Positions 9,214 through 21,331 of a stretch of 64,000 nucleotides of DNA are shown here, piece by piece. Numbering within the stretch: the stretch's first letter is position 1; each line of letters opens with the position of its first letter. A program made the translations under genes and the position numbers. The stretch is from Brachionus plicatilis (lineage: Eukaryota; Rotifera; Eurotatoria; Ploima; Brachionidae), in assembly GCA_010279815.1 (NCBI GenBank), contig QEOQ01000256.1:157914-221913 (forward strand), read 5' to 3'. Below the pieces are notes generated by a model. It searched no databases and was not told the DNA's origin. It saw only the letters and a list, made by a program, of their open reading frames with translations.

Positions 9214-10746
9214 CTATGTTTTAACTGTCAGACTTGTGTACGGATTTTTTCTCTCATTTGAATCAAAACCATCACTTGGATTGTAAACAAAAGCATCGTC
9301 AAGCAAATTGTCATCAAAAACAGGATGCTCAGCTAAATTGAGTCTATCGTCATCGTTCAATCGAGCACGATTGTAAATACTGTTCGAATTTAGACTAGCT
9401 GAATTAGTTGTGACATGGCCACAAAAGCCAAACAACCTTTGACTCTGTATGTAGGCGCCAGCTCTTCTTCTTGCTCTATTCAAAGCCATACAACATTGAC
9501 CAAACCAGGACAGCAACAGGTGACTCTGATCATTCTTAAGTGGCGTTGACTCAATCTTTATTTTGATGCAAACAAAAATCGACAGAACTACAAACAAGAC
9601 AATAAATATGTAAAAAGCAAACAGAGCCAGAGTTTTGTATGCGTGCTGCTGATCAAGCGGGTCTATCACCATTTTGGTTGTTTTACCAATTGGCTGGCAT
9701 GTCCGCTTGAGTGCATCGCCCTCGAAGCCTCGCGCACACTCATCACAATGTTTTCCCGAGGTATTGTACAAACAACTGTGACAAAACCCATTCGAGTTGC
9801 ACTTGCGCAGCTCAGAGCCATTTACTTGCCGAAAAGAATCAAAATACGAGTTGTTGTTGCAATTGCATTTGACACACTCGCCCAGGTCATTTTTGTAGTT
9901 GTCAAAGCCTTCACTTTGGCACTGGTCACACATGGCACCGGTATACGGATGCTTGCATTTTTGGCACTTGATTTCTTCGGGCTCAAAATTTTCTCCTGGC
10001 GTGATTGTACAAATTCCATTTGAGCGATTGATGTCGCATGGACACGGCCAGCACAGCTGATCATACCTTGGCACTTTGTAGCAATGTGGCTGACACTTGG
10101 TACAGTCTGACTTTTCAACGTAGCATGAAAGTAAACTTGAAAGACTGGTGGTGTTGGTGCACGAAATGGACTCGACCAATTTTGGGTCGAACAAGGTTTT
10201 AAATTTGAAAGAAAATGTCTTGACATTTGATTGAGAGGTGAGGTTTTGGTCGGGCAAAAGTGACAAAGTTAAATGGGCCCTTGTGCAGTTTAGTTTGAAT
10301 TGGATTCTGTAGGAACGGTTTGGCTCAAGATCGCTAATGTGAAATACGTGAATGTCGGTGTAGTTTTTTTTGCGTATATTCATCTTTTGCCATTCGTTGT
10401 AGAACTCTCCATTCGGGTCTTTTTGTTGATCAAGAACAAAGTTGTTTTGTGGCGCAATTTTTTCTTCCTTTTCAACCAAAGCAATTGGGTTAGTTTGCAG
10501 GGATAAGTGGGACTTTAGAGTTATATCTCCCTGAATGGGGTCGTGAGAGGACAACGAATAGCTAATGTCATAATTGAATGTTGTTTTTTTGTCATCGACT
10601 ATTTCAAAAAAAGCCTTGTTCCACTCGACATTGACTATTTTTAGGGAAAAATCAGCCAGATCGCGTTTCGATTTTTCTGGGCTTATGTGACTGAAAAAAG
10701 TTGATAATAGTATTGAACACAACAACTGTTTTAGTACGGTAATCAT
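9214..10746 (-). CDS. Single-pass membrane protein with laminin-type EGF domains (attractin/MEGF8-like region)
   Basis: The 510-residue protein reads without introns. Residues 1-23 are a probable signal peptide. Residues 30-190 form a beta-type extracellular region containing LEPNRSYRIQF, reminiscent of the fibronectin III Leu-Pro-Tyr core. Residues 196-350 are Cys-rich, with two laminin-EGF units (about 232-283 and 292-350, including CVKCNCNNNS and GKHCDECARGFEGD). A transmembrane helix follows at about 371-396, then a cytoplasmic tail of about 115 residues with an RARRR cluster. N-glycosylation sequons occur in the ectodomain. The EGF arrangement next to a membrane helix resembles the membrane-proximal part of attractin/MEGF8 proteins, but the kelch and CUB parts are absent. 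It is probably a cell-surface adhesion or receptor-like protein. Family placement is inferred. Confidence 0.75.
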   Translation of the reverse strand: MITVLKQLLCSILLSTFFSHISPEKSKRDLADFSLKIVNVEWNKAFFEIVDDKKTTFNYDISYSLSSHDPIQGDITLKSHLSLQTNPIALVEKEEKIAPQNNFVLDQQKDPNGEFYNEWQKMNIRKKNYTDIHVFHISDLEPNRSYRIQFKLNCTRAHLTLSLLPDQNLTSQSNVKTFSFKFKTLFDPKLVESISCTNTTSLSSLLSCYVEKSDCTKCQPHCYKVPRYDQLCWPCPCDINRSNGICTITPGENFEPEEIKCQKCKHPYTGAMCDQCQSEGFDNYKNDLGECVKCNCNNNSYFDSFRQVNGSELRKCNSNGFCHSCLYNTSGKHCDECARGFEGDALKRTCQPIGKTTKMVIDPLDQQHAYKTLALFAFYIFIVLFVVLSIFVCIKIKIESTPLKNDQSHLLLSWFGQCCMALNRARRRAGAYIQSQRLFGFCGHVTTNSASLNSNSIYNRARLNDDDRLNLAEHPVFDDNLLDDAFVYNPSDGFDSNERKNPYTSLTVKT

Positions 10747-11307
10747 TTTTTAAAGAATCTAAATTTAATATTTGATTTAAAAAATTTTTAAAAAAAATTT
10801 ATTTTATTTAAAAATTTTTAATCGATTTAGTGCAGAAAATTTAATAATAGAGAGAAAATAATTTTGTTTCCTAAACAATTATGATAAGGATATCTAAAGG
10901 GGTTATGTGTTAATAGGATGGCCAAATTTGAAAAATTTCCATATCTCCTTCATTTTAAAAGATGTTTTAAAAAAAAAATATGTTAACATGAAGAACAAGA
11001 AGAGAGGAATCTAATGATATGTGTGATATATTTTTTAAAAAAAATTTTAACATTTTTTTATCTATTAAAGTTTGATTACATCTAAAGAGGTGAAAAAGTC
11101 TCGAATTAGTAATTAGGCAGAAACGATTTTAAAGGTCCTAAGTATAACTGAAGGTCTAGACTATTTCCACTATTCGATTCAGCACATGTTCAAGTATATA
11201 TGAGAATATTTTCAGAATTTAAAATTTTTTTTTTCTATTTTACATTTTTAGAAACAATTGCGTAATTAAATTTCAAATTTTAACATGCTTAAGTATTGAG
11301 TTTAAAT

Positions 11308-11430
11308 CAGACTTTTTTATAAGTCACATTTTTAAGTCTAAGTCACAAAAATTCAAGTCAAAGTTATGACTTGAACTAAAAATTTAAGTCATTGACTTGA
11401 CTTAAGACTTGTGACTTAAAAACAAGTCTG
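11308..11430. mobile_element. hAT-type MITE, complete, 8-bp target duplication
   Basis: This 123-bp element begins CAGACTTTTTTATAAGTCAC and ends with the inverse GTGACTTAAAAACAAGTCTG. It is made almost wholly of AAGTC/GACTT motifs. Both flanks are GTTTAAAT, a perfect 8-bp duplication, which together with CAG termini indicates hAT mobilisation. It shares its ends with 5135-5433, which still carries transposase sequence, and with the broken copies near 4600 and 49450. Confidence 0.8.
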
Positions 11431-11804
11431 GTTTAAATGAAATAACGTAATTTCAAAATTTAAAAAAAAGTTAAATAGAAAAAAAACTTGCCATATGCTC
11501 TTTATGATATATGAAATAAGGGTTAATTTTTTAAAAATTATTTAAACTTGATGGCCAAAATTCACACATAAATCCTGCCTTAAATAATTTTTTTGTGATG
11601 ATTGTGATGACTGAACATTTGTTTTTCCTCTTTTAATAAATCTTCTTTTAAAATCACTCTTGTTTTGTTGCTTTTTTTTATGTTTTTAAACTTTTTATTA
11701 ATTGTTATAGAATGAAATCAAATCGAAAGAATATTTAATAATCAATTAAATAATCGCTTGTTAATCAATTTATTGAAAAATTAAGAAAAATTATTCCTTA
11801 ATGG

Positions 11805-12390
11805 GTTAGATGGGTAAAAGGGGTTAAAATTCTTAATTTGGGGTTTAATTTCGGGGTAATGACATAAAATTTTAGATGTATACGGGTTAACCGCTTTAAC
11901 CCCTTTGGACCTCACACATTAACCGCCGGAGGTAAAAGGGTGACTTTAAAAAAATTTTTGAACAAAATGGGCGCGAAATATGAAATAAAAAATTGGGCAC
12001 TCGATTAGACTTGGTTACCATACTTGAAATTTTACTATATATTTTTAAAAAAATATAAAAATTTTGAAATATTTCTTTATATTGAACTCTAATAGATATA
12101 ATTTTTTAATTTGTTTTAGTGGAAGAAAAAAATTTTTAACTTTGAATGAATGATTATAAAAGTTATGAATTTGAATTTCTTAATTAAGTTGACTTGAATT
12201 ATTTAAATTTTTTATTTTTTTGTGAAATAAATTAGAGGTCAATCATTTTGATGTTAATTTGATAATGAACCATTATTAGATTTCTAATAATTTTTAAGAT
12301 TTAATTTTTATTAATAAATAATTATATTAATAAATTTTTGGAATTTCAAATGATCGTTTTGATCTCAAAACTTCAATTTGCCATAACTTA
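11805..12390 (+). repeat. Two adjoining dispersed repeats
   Basis: The left part (11805-12005) is the reverse-complement partner of 1190-1440. The right part (11990-12390) repeats 7690-8130 with the same block order, ending in ATTAGA and a GATCTCAAAACTTCAATTTGCC block. The pair may be one longer non-autonomous element of about 590 bp whose other copies are truncated. No open frame was found. Confidence 0.6.
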
Positions 12391-12723
12391 AAACGATTAA
12401 CACTATACAAAAAAAATTTATAGCTTGTTTTTTTGGAATTTCTGATTTATATTTTTCAAGTCACAAATATTGATAGCGAAATATATATTGAAAACACACT
12501 TTTACAAAGTTTAAATTGACTCATATCATTATTTATATGTTTATCTGTGTCGATCTAAATTTCTTCAGTTTAATAAAAATAAAAATAAGACAAAATAATA
12601 GAGTAAAAACATAGAGTAAAATCAATTAAAATAAATTAAAGAAAAGTATTACAAAATAGCTAGAAATGAGTGATCATTGTTGCTGCATGTTAAGCTAGTA
12701 AACTTTCAGGAAAGAAAGAAAAA

Positions 12724-12867
12724 ATGGTAAGGTGGCAATTACACAATGAAAATGAAGTGTGGTATTCGATACGTCTTGACTCGAAACCCTTTTTCTATTT
12801 CTCCACCAAAGCCATGCGAAAGCATTATCCAAAACTTAAGATTTATAAATGCTTCCTAAAAGTTTAA
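12724..12867 (+). other. Short protein-like open frame, 47 codons
   Basis: ATG at 12724 opens a frame reading VRWQLHNENEVWYSIRLDSK, then FFYFSTKAMRKHYPKL, and stops at 12865. Aromatic and charged residues are balanced, unlike chance frames here. The sense codons run up to the stop without a splice site that I can rank. It could be a first exon or a remnant of a mobile element. No family is recognised. Confidence 0.3.
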
Positions 12868-13104
12868 AATTTATACCCCAATTTTGTTTGAAAAAAATTT
12901 TGTTAAATGTAGACTTGAATTTCAGAGTTATCGTATCTTATTTGATCTTATTTTCTAAATTATTCATACATTTTTATTGGAAAAATGTTTAACAAAAAAG
13001 ATTATTTGACTCTTTTGGCACCTGGCATTTATCAGTTCGATAATCATGATGAATACTATGGAATACTATAGAATTTGAAACTGAAAATTTCATTTTAAAT
13101 TAAT

Positions 13105-13595
13105 GTTGGGATCCGTACAAACGGACACTTAACCGGCCAAAATTTTCAGAAACCGTGACCGTATCCGCAGTAGCCGGACAACCTTTAAACGGGCGGTCAT
13201 TTGGCCGGTCAGCCAGGCGGTCTAATTTTTGACCGCTAAAATAAACGGGCGGCCAAAAAACCGGCCAACTTTTTGGCGGGCGGTCACTAAATTTTTTGTA
13301 AAATTTTGAAAAATAAAATAAAAACATTTTAAAAAACCTGTAAATTAAATTAAGAAAATTTTTTCTACTTTTTTTTTCATTTTAATAAGTTATTTTTTAA
13401 AAATTAAAAACATTTTTTCGAAAAAAATATCAATTTAAGTGGCTAACCGCCAAAAATTTGGCCGTATTTTTGACCGTCCGTATTTTTTAGGCCGTTTATT
13501 TTGGCGGTCCAAAAAATAGATCGCCTTGCTGACCGGCCAAATGACCGCAAAAAACCTTCCATGTAATGGACCGGTTTGTCTTGACCGTATCCAAC
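13105..13595. mobile_element. GC-richer foldback element (GGCCG/GACCG family)
   Basis: The left arm (13105-13285) and right arm (13440-13595) are imperfect inverted copies. Shared blocks include GCGGTCATTTGGCCGGTCAG and AAATAAACGG. The outer ends read GTTGGGATCCG on the left and, inverted, GTTGGATACGG on the right. Its GC content stands out from the AT-rich surroundings. Fragments of the same family occur at 6264-6425 and 57838-57885. The 75-codon minus-strand frame over the left arm is a by-product of the repeat. No clear target duplication. Confidence 0.65.
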
Positions 13596-13864
13596 TCTTT
13601 TCTAAATATAAGATATGTAGCCATTTCCACGCATTGAAAAAAGTTTTAATTTAAGGCTAAATTTAATAAAGATTTAGTCAAACAAAAATGGGGTCTAAAT
13701 CAAAAAACTCAGTTTTTCAGTCTTCAGTATTTTATTATTAAACTATTTTGGTCAGACAACTTGTAACCAGAAATTATCTGAAAAAGGTGATGAAATTAAA
13801 AAATTTTGTTTAATTTTAGTTCAAATTCTTCAAAGAATTAAATATCGGATTATTATCTGTAGGC

Positions 13865-14026
13865 TTACTTAGATTTCATAATAAAATGATATTCCATATT
13901 TTCAGGAATATTCAAAAATTCTTCAAGACGTCTATGAAGATCACCTTCAGTCTTTAAATAATTTCTGTCTAATCTGTTTTGGAAGGCGTAATAAGGGGAT
14001 ATTTTATAAATTTTATCGGTGAAAAA
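13865..14026 (-). pseudogene. Protein-like exon or fragment, unknown family
   Basis: On the minus strand, after a TGA at 14027-14029, the frame reads FFTDKIYKISPYYAFQNRLD, RNYLKTEGDLHRRLEEFL and NIPENMEYHFIMKSK, ending at TAA 13865-13867. It has 53 sense codons with strongly protein-like content. A TTTTTCAG acceptor-like site lies just upstream, but the TGA falls between it and the coding part. It may be the 3' end of a decayed transposase or host gene. I do not recognise it. Confidence 0.4.
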
Positions 14027-14039
14027 TCATGTATGCTGA

Positions 14040-17000
14040 AAAAGTACAAGAGTTCATGATAAAAATAGAGAATAAATCAAGAATTGAGCTCAAAAATACA
14101 GTTTTATACAATTCGTGTTGTTAGGACAGGTACAGTTTTGAAATCGAAATGGTCGAAGCTTCATCAATCGATACTTTCAAAGTATTAATTGACAAAAAAA
14201 TAAAATTTAATATTTATTTATTTGCTTATTGATTTAAATAAATTCTGAAAATCTTTTTTTAATTGATCTGCATCATATTAAAATAAACTCTTTAATAGCT
14301 GTTCAGAATTTTAAAAGTAATCAAACTGAGACTTGATAGAAATATGTAAATTTTGTATTTTTGAAATTATTTATTTTCCTAGTTGTATTGATTTATAATT
14401 GAAAAAGAAGTATACAAAAACCATTAATCGAACATAAAGCCTTGCTTTAAAATTAAAAGAGCCAAATTACTCGAGTTGCTTCAGTAATCTATATAGAAAA
14501 AAAAGCCTTCATTGTATGTTTTTTTTTTTATAAATAAAAATTAAAAAAAGTTTTAAAAGATAAAAAAAATGTAGAAAATTCTACCTGCAAAAAATTTCAA
14601 AATAAATCTAAATTAAATTTGAATTCAATTTTGAAAGAATTTTTTTTAAAAAATAACTAAAGTGCGAATAAAGCTGCAAAACCGGCAACAAATTTTAAAA
14701 TAATCAAATATTATTTATATGATCATTCAAAAGACAAGAAGATTAAGAGGATATTCGATCGAAATAATTAATTTTTGTTTTATTTTCAACAATATGAAAA
14801 AAAATTTAAAAGGTATTTTGGAAAAAATTGTTATAACTTCGTTTAAAGAAAAATATGAAATCTACATTTTTTAAACACTGTTGATATTAAAATAGCTGGA
14901 ATAATGCACTTAACAATAATTGCTGGAGAATTGCAAAAAAATCTGATAGAAATATTTTAGAAATCGATATAATGGATATAAGGTTATCGCTAGTTATTGT
15001 GCCTGGAATGGGTACGAAAAGTAAAAATTTTTTTTAGGAAGATTATTTTTTTAAGACAAACTATAAACCACGTTAAAATAGTCTCTTAATTCCTAATTCT
15101 TAAAAGCAAATTTAAATAAAAGTGCAAATCTATTAAAATATAATTAAAAATTACTTTTAAAAAATTAAAAATAATTTAAATTCACTATCTGAAAAAAAAA
15201 TTTTTTCTGAAATTAAAATTTTCAAGACGAATAAAACTTTAAATGGAATAAGAATTGAGTAAATCATTTTATTTTAATGCATTTTTTTTTCAAATTAAAA
15301 AGTAATTAATCAACTGAAATTTTACTTTTAAATTTTTAAAAAAAGTCTCATTAGGACCAAAATTTTTTTCTGTTGTGTCATTTTGGCTAACTGCGATGTT
15401 TACCAATTTGAAAAGAACCGTAAATTTGGAAAAAGTGAAAAAAATCGCATAAGAAAAATAAAATTTTAAATTAATTGAATTTAAAACTAAAGCATCTATG
15501 AAAGAAAAAGATCTATCTAAAAAATTTTTAATTTGAAAATTAAACATAAAAATAATGTTCGATTTTGAAAATTTATTTACTCTATGGGAATTGCTTTCAT
15601 TATTATATTAAATATTTTTCGTATTATAATTTTCACTTTGATAATTCTTTTTGAATTATTAATAACTGAAATCATAAGTGACATCTTATACTTTTTCTTT
15701 GCATCCTAACTCATTTATCAAGTAATTTATTTTTAAAGATTACTTTATCAATTGAAAGGATTCTGTACTGATTCATGATGACTTGTTGTTATTCCATATT
15801 AATGAATTTCTAAATTATTAATTCTTGAGATTTTTCAAAAACCAGATAGAAAAATTCCCTGAACAAAATTTTGTTCGAATTCTACATTAAAAATGCCAAT
15901 TGCGTTCCTTGATTATTTCAATGCACTTCACGTGTAAACGTTAATATTTTTCCAATAAAATAAATAAGTTTTATTTTTCATTTTATTGATTTAAAATTAA
16001 TTTAAGAAGATGATTTAAAAAAAAATAAATTATTTATTAAAATTTCATTAAAAAACAAATCAATAAAACAAAAGCTTGTTTTGATCTCCTTTATTTAAAT
16101 TTAAAAAAAAATTAATATGTAAATAGGAAATTAATTTGGTATTAATAAATTAAGTAATCTTTTTTTTAAAACACTTAACTTTCTTTTTATTTTTCCGAAA
16201 TCAGTCACATATTTTGCAAAGATTTTTCTAAGTATCAAGAAAGAGAAAAAAATTCTATCAAAAAGATAATTTTCCTCAAAAAAATTCAAAATCGCAGATG
16301 TTTGTTTTTTTGATTCTGAATTTCTTACCTTCTAAATTAAAAGTCTAAAAATAATCTTAAAAGAAATCGATTTTTATCTACAAATCTTGAGCTTTTAAGT
16401 CATTATGCTCTTTAAAATTACTTGTAAACACAAAATCTTCGAACAACTAAAAAACATTAATCTAAATTAATTTATTTATTGATTTTTTTCTAATCTTCCC
16501 AAGATAAAAAAAATGAATTCTTTTGCATTGCAATAAAATATTTGAAAAATATGGAATTGAAACTGATCCATATCATATATCTTTAAAAAATTCACGAATT
16601 TAATCAAATGGTCATTTAATAGGACTAAATAATATTTTTCAGTTTTCGGTGGCACTGCTTGATTTCAAGAAAATTTAAAGAAACTAATTAGATTATTTTG
16701 GTTGAATCACTAAAGTTGTCATATCGACTGGTATGAAATAATAAAAATAATTTTTCTAAATTAATATTGACTAAAAAAATAATATTCTTTAAAGATCTAA
16801 GTTTGACAAAGAATTTTCGTGTACTGCGGCCAGTAAAATGCGCGTTTAAGTACCAACTAACATAAGTATTTTTACTTTGAACGATTAGCAAGTGAAATAA
16901 TTTTTTTAATTAATTTAATTAATTTTCAGGAACAAAACGATCATTTTTTCAATCTCTCACGAAATTTATAGAAATTGTCAAATTAGGGAATTTAATCCTT

Positions 17001-17580
17001 TTTAATTTTTTTTAAACTTTAAAAATCGCTTTGTACTTTTACCAAAAAAATATGTTTTAACGGCATAAATTTACGACCAAATTTCATGATGATCATTGCT
17101 ACAAAACTTGAATTCTCTAAAAAAAAATTTTGAAAAAAACATGCTACCCCTAAAAGTATCACTTAATATTTGATAGTTAAAATAGAATTTTATTCGTTTT
17201 GACTTGAGACCAGTCTTAAATATTCAATTTAAAATATCAGTTTTGAATCTATTGACCATTTATTTATTTATTTCAAAAAAAGGTTAAGAATAAAAATAAA
17301 AATAAATTTTTTCATTTTAATAAAATTAAATCTTTTTATTTTTCTTATATCCGATAATAATAAAATTTATTGACCATTTATTTCATAAAATTTTCCTAAA
17401 AAAAACAAGCATGTTTCTTAAATCACTTTTTTTGTCTTAATTTATCATTGCCCTTGTGATGCTTATTGAAATAAATAATCTAAAAAATAGAACAAAAATG
17501 ATAAATAATAATGAACAAAAAAGAAACTGATTATAATCATAGAAATTTTAATAAGTTTTTTATTCCTTTTAAAGGAAGTT
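14040..17580. other. Long AT-rich stretch without recognisable genes
   Basis: Both strands are dominated by A/T runs. Open frames of 60-85 codons here (for example 15290-15547 and 16688-16891, minus) are rich in F, N, K, I and L and look like chance. No inverted or dispersed repeat with clear ends was found. Confidence 0.5.
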
Positions 17581-17629
17581 CAGTCATTAAATCGAAAAAA
17601 GACAGGATCATTTTTATTAAAATTTTTAA

Positions 17630-17780
17630 TCAATAAATTCCTTCTTCCTCTTGGAACATTAATTTTATTCAACTCTTTCAAGAAGAGGATTGACGACCAA
17701 AGAACAGGCTGCTCATAGGACTCAGGTTCTCTTGCTGGAGTCATCCGGCAACTCGCAGTCATCCAACTACTACTACTAAG
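17630..17780 (+). mobile_element. LINE 3'-end fragment with (CTA)n-AAG tail
   Basis: The plus strand reads FNSFKKRIDDQRTGCS then a stop, the usual end of a CR1/jockey-like reverse transcriptase ORF. It is followed by about 60 bases of 3' UTR and a terminal ACTACTACTACTAAG. The same terminal microsatellite closes the fragment at 21226-21330. It is heavily 5'-truncated, as is normal for LINE insertions. Confidence 0.6.
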
Positions 17781-17789
17781 TAAATTTTT

Positions 17790-20480
17790 TTAACTTAGTT
17801 ATTATTTTGAACTATTTTGGTCTCAATATTTTGATATTAAAGTGTTTCTTTCACATTTAAAAATCTTAATTAAAAAAAAATTGCAAACAAAGATAGAAAA
17901 AATTGAAAACTTTTTGATGATTCACTTCTTTATAATCTGAAAAAAAATTCTAATAGAAAAAAGTGCCAGTATTCCATTGGTACCATTTGCAGGCAAATAG
18001 ATCAGATATTTAGGTCGCTTGTAACTTAAGAAAATATTAATTTTAAGAAATTGGTATTTTGCAAATAATTTTTTTTATTAACTTTAATTTTTTTTTGAAT
18101 AAATGATCATTTAATAATTTCTAGCAGACTTTTGACAATTCTTAATTCTTAATCTTTTTTATTCCACTTTTTAATTAGAAATTTATAGCAACTTAAAACT
18201 ACATCATTTTCTCTGCCAACTCTCCGAAAAATTAATTGATTATTAAGAAACTTTTTAGTAAAAAATTTCCTTTATGAAAAAACTTATTTTTTAAGGAACA
18301 AATTTTATTAAAATTAAATTCTTATACGATGCTCAAGATGTGCTTCCGGCTTAAAAATTCTAAAATTTTGGAGCCTGAAAAAGAAGTTCTTATTTTGAAA
18401 AAATTTACAATGAATTTAATCATTTATTTATGCTGATATTTTTTTTAACTGCTCAAAATACTAAAATTTGGGAGGAAACCAGATAATAGATAGCTGAAAA
18501 AGAGTTTAAAGCAATTTCTAAAATATTTATTTTTTTTAATTTAATAAAATTAAAACTTTGGCGGAAATGGTTTTGCTACTCCGATTCATTTAAAATTACT
18601 AACTTAATTAACTCAAAAAAATTCTTTAGATTCCAATAAACTTAGCCATACATCAATTAAATAAAGCTTTAAATAATGAATCGTAAATAAGCTTCTTCAT
18701 TTAAATTCCTATTTGGAAAAATATGTTCATCATAAAAAAAAAATTATTTAACAACCTTTTTGGTTTTAAATTAAATTTTTCAAAAGATCTTTACTGCAAA
18801 ATAGTGAAAAGATATCAATGTTAAAGTAAAAAAAAATCTCCTGCTTTTAGTGGAAAAAAACACAAAATTTTGGATGATATTTAAAAAATTCAATTGAAAC
18901 CTAAAAAAATATCTGTAACTAGATCAATGCCTTGAAGATTTTTCTTTTTTGTGTTAACTAAATAGAATTGAAAAGAATGAGATAGATTTAAAAATAGAAA
19001 AGGCAAAAAAGGATAAAGAAAAAATAATTAATTACATTCAAAATTTCAATTAAGATCAAAATAGAAAAAATACTGGTGAACTTAGAATTTTTCTTTAAAA
19101 ACAAAAACTCCAAATCTGGTGGTAATAAATAAAAAAAATGAACGAAAATATTTTTATTAAATTTTAACTTACAATCATCCATGAGCTTTATATTTCTACT
19201 AAATTTTCATTATTTTTTTAAATGAATTAAAGCATCTTTTTTAAAACTTTGAATAATAAACTATCTGCCTAATGTTTCCTAGTGCATGTTAAATAAATAT
19301 TAAAAAAATCACTGAATCGTCCAAAAAAAAAAGAAAAAATGATCTAATTTAAAAGTAATTTTTTACAAATAAAATAAATTTAATTGCCAAATTGAACTAA
19401 TTTGATTTAAAAATTAAAATACGCACATTTCTAATTAGTTTTAAATAACAATTCTAGACTTTGAACAAATCGAGCTATTTCTTGTAAAAACAAATTCTAA
19501 TTAGACTTAATTGCTCAGGCTATTTCAACTTAGAAGAATGTTTTTTTTTATTTTAATTTTTAAATTTATGAAAGAAAATTATGAAAAATGGCTAGGTCTA
19601 GAGTAAAATCGATTTTTATTTTTACTCATTTTATCTTTTGAGAAAAAAATGTAAATTGTAGAAATAAGCTGGCATCAACTTGAAAGTTTTGATTGATTTT
19701 TGGTTGGCGACTTATGGCAACAAAAACGCGATTAATCTTCATTAAGTCTGTCTGAACAGGTTTTTAGGCGAGCTTGACTCACCGCCAACAATTGATCGAC
19801 ATGCAAAAACATTAGCTTTTTGTTACTAATGGAAATTTTATTGAATTTTTGTGATTGCTGCAAAAAGGAAAAAAGATGCTCAAATTATAATTTTTTAAAA
19901 TTATCGATCGATTTCAATTTCATTTAAATTACAGAGAATAGAACATAATTTTTTTAGCTTGTTTCCTCTCTTTTTTTTATTGTAAATAAATCAAATCTAT
20001 TGATTGCTTTTATTTAGTGAGATATTCTTGGTTTGAATTAGTAAACAGTTAATTTACGCTCAAAGACTTGCCATTGACAAATAAATGGAGCGATTAGCTT
20101 AATGATTTGATTAGATTTAAGGATGGTTCAAGACATATTTGAATAGACAGTCAATGAGAATATAATTAAATGAATTTGAGTTATTTTATTTTAAAAGCTG
20201 GTTGAAAAAAGGTCATTTAAAATGATACAGGTAAGCCCGTGGTTTACATCATTCATCAATATTAAAAAATCTTTCTAAATTAAAAAAAAATTTAAAAATG
20301 GCATTAATATCAAACGACGGACGGCCCTCATTGAACTTAACCACAAATTTAATAAAAATAAGAACAAAATCAATTCATAGCACACTATTATTTAATTATT
20401 TGTTTAAATTAGCCTCCTTTAAGAAGAAGTAAAAATTAAAATAAAAAAATAAAATAAGTTTAAACAATAATCACATCAAT
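17790..20480. other. AT-rich stretch without recognisable genes
   Basis: No gene or bounded repeat was seen. A modestly GC-richer patch at about 19660-19810 (GGCGAGCTTGACTCACCGCC) has no open frame of note and stays unexplained. Confidence 0.45.
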
Positions 20481-20500
20481 CACATCAATATAATTAATGT

Positions 20501-20501
<1 letters not shown>

Positions 20502-20532
<31 letters not shown>

Positions 20533-21205
20533 GCTACAGCAGACTAACTGCGGAGCAAGGCTATAAGTAGCCTCGCTATGGTAGCTGTCTGGTTTTAACA
20601 TAAATCCTTATAATGATAAAATTATGTTAATAGAAGAAATTAATTATTTTAGTTCCAAATATTTATCAAGTTTGTTTTTAAATTCATTTTTGGATTTTGC
20701 ATTAGCAACCTCTATTGGTAATTTGTTCCACTCGTTTACCACTCGATTTGTCAAGAAGCTATCTCTTTTTTTAATTCTTGTCAATTGTTTGGTCAATCTT
20801 CTTGGATGCCCTCGGATTCCTCCAGCTGGACCTTTAGATGAGAGTGCATGACTTTTAATGTGCGGATTCTGCAACTGAATTTTACTTAGACCGTTCGTTA
20901 TCTTAAAGGTCTCGATTAAGTCTCCACGTTCGCGTCTTGCCTTCAGTGTCGTTAGTCCCAATCTTGTAAGTCTTTCTTCATATTCTAGATTTTTTAAGCT
21001 AAATACTAATTTTGTAGCTCTTCTTTGTACTTGTTCGAGAATGTTTGAGTCCTTTTTTGTGTAGGGGCTCCAGACTGCTGCTGCATACTCTAGATGTGGT
21101 CTAACAAATGAAACGTACAACTGTTTGAATTAACTTAAGGACCAGCATTTGAAGGCTTGCTTTAATTGACCTAAAATTGCGTTTGCTTTGTTAGCTGTAT
21201 AGAAA
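20502..21205 (-). pseudogene. LINE reverse transcriptase C-terminal fragment
   Basis: The minus-strand frame reads ANKANAILGQLKQAF, meets a TAA, then continues in the same frame as LYVSFVRPHLEYAAAVWSPY, LEQVQRRATKLV, RRERGDLIETFK and VVNEWNKLPIEVANAKS. This is the conserved tail of CR1/jockey/L2-like reverse transcriptases. The 3' UTR contains a small stem (AGGCTA..TAGCCT). It ends in a TTA/ATA trinucleotide run (20502-20528), the usual LINE tail. The copy is 5'-truncated near 21205, next to another LINE end. Confidence 0.8.
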
Positions 21206-21225
21206 TATATGTATAGAAACGGTGG

Positions 21226-21330
21226 ACTCCTTTAAAATCAAATACGATCAACATCAATTTAGACGACCGCTTTGAAGGACATCCCTGCGAGGAGTCTCGC
21301 TTCCGCGGTCTTTTACTTCTACTACTACTA
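21226..21330 (+). mobile_element. LINE 3'-end fragment with (CTA)n tail
   Basis: The plus strand reads VDSFKIKYDQHQFRRPL then TGA, the end of a LINE ORF. About 55 bases of UTR and CTACTACTACTA follow. The tail is interrupted directly by the palindromic element at 21332-21942. CTACTTCTAC resumes on the far side, so that element landed in the tail. Confidence 0.6.
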
Positions 21331-21331
21331 A

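Noticed and set aside
9643..10506. Open frames on the plus strand and in a second minus frame across the laminin-EGF gene
   Set aside because: They overlap an uninterrupted Cys-rich domain ORF and carry no domain of their own.
13100..13327. 75-codon minus-strand frame rich in RP, DRP and GR
   Set aside because: It is read from the GC-richer arm of the foldback element at 13105-13595; no start context or homologue.
20502..20530. AAT trinucleotide microsatellite as a stand-alone repeat
   Set aside because: It is the 3' tail of the minus-strand LINE fragment that follows.
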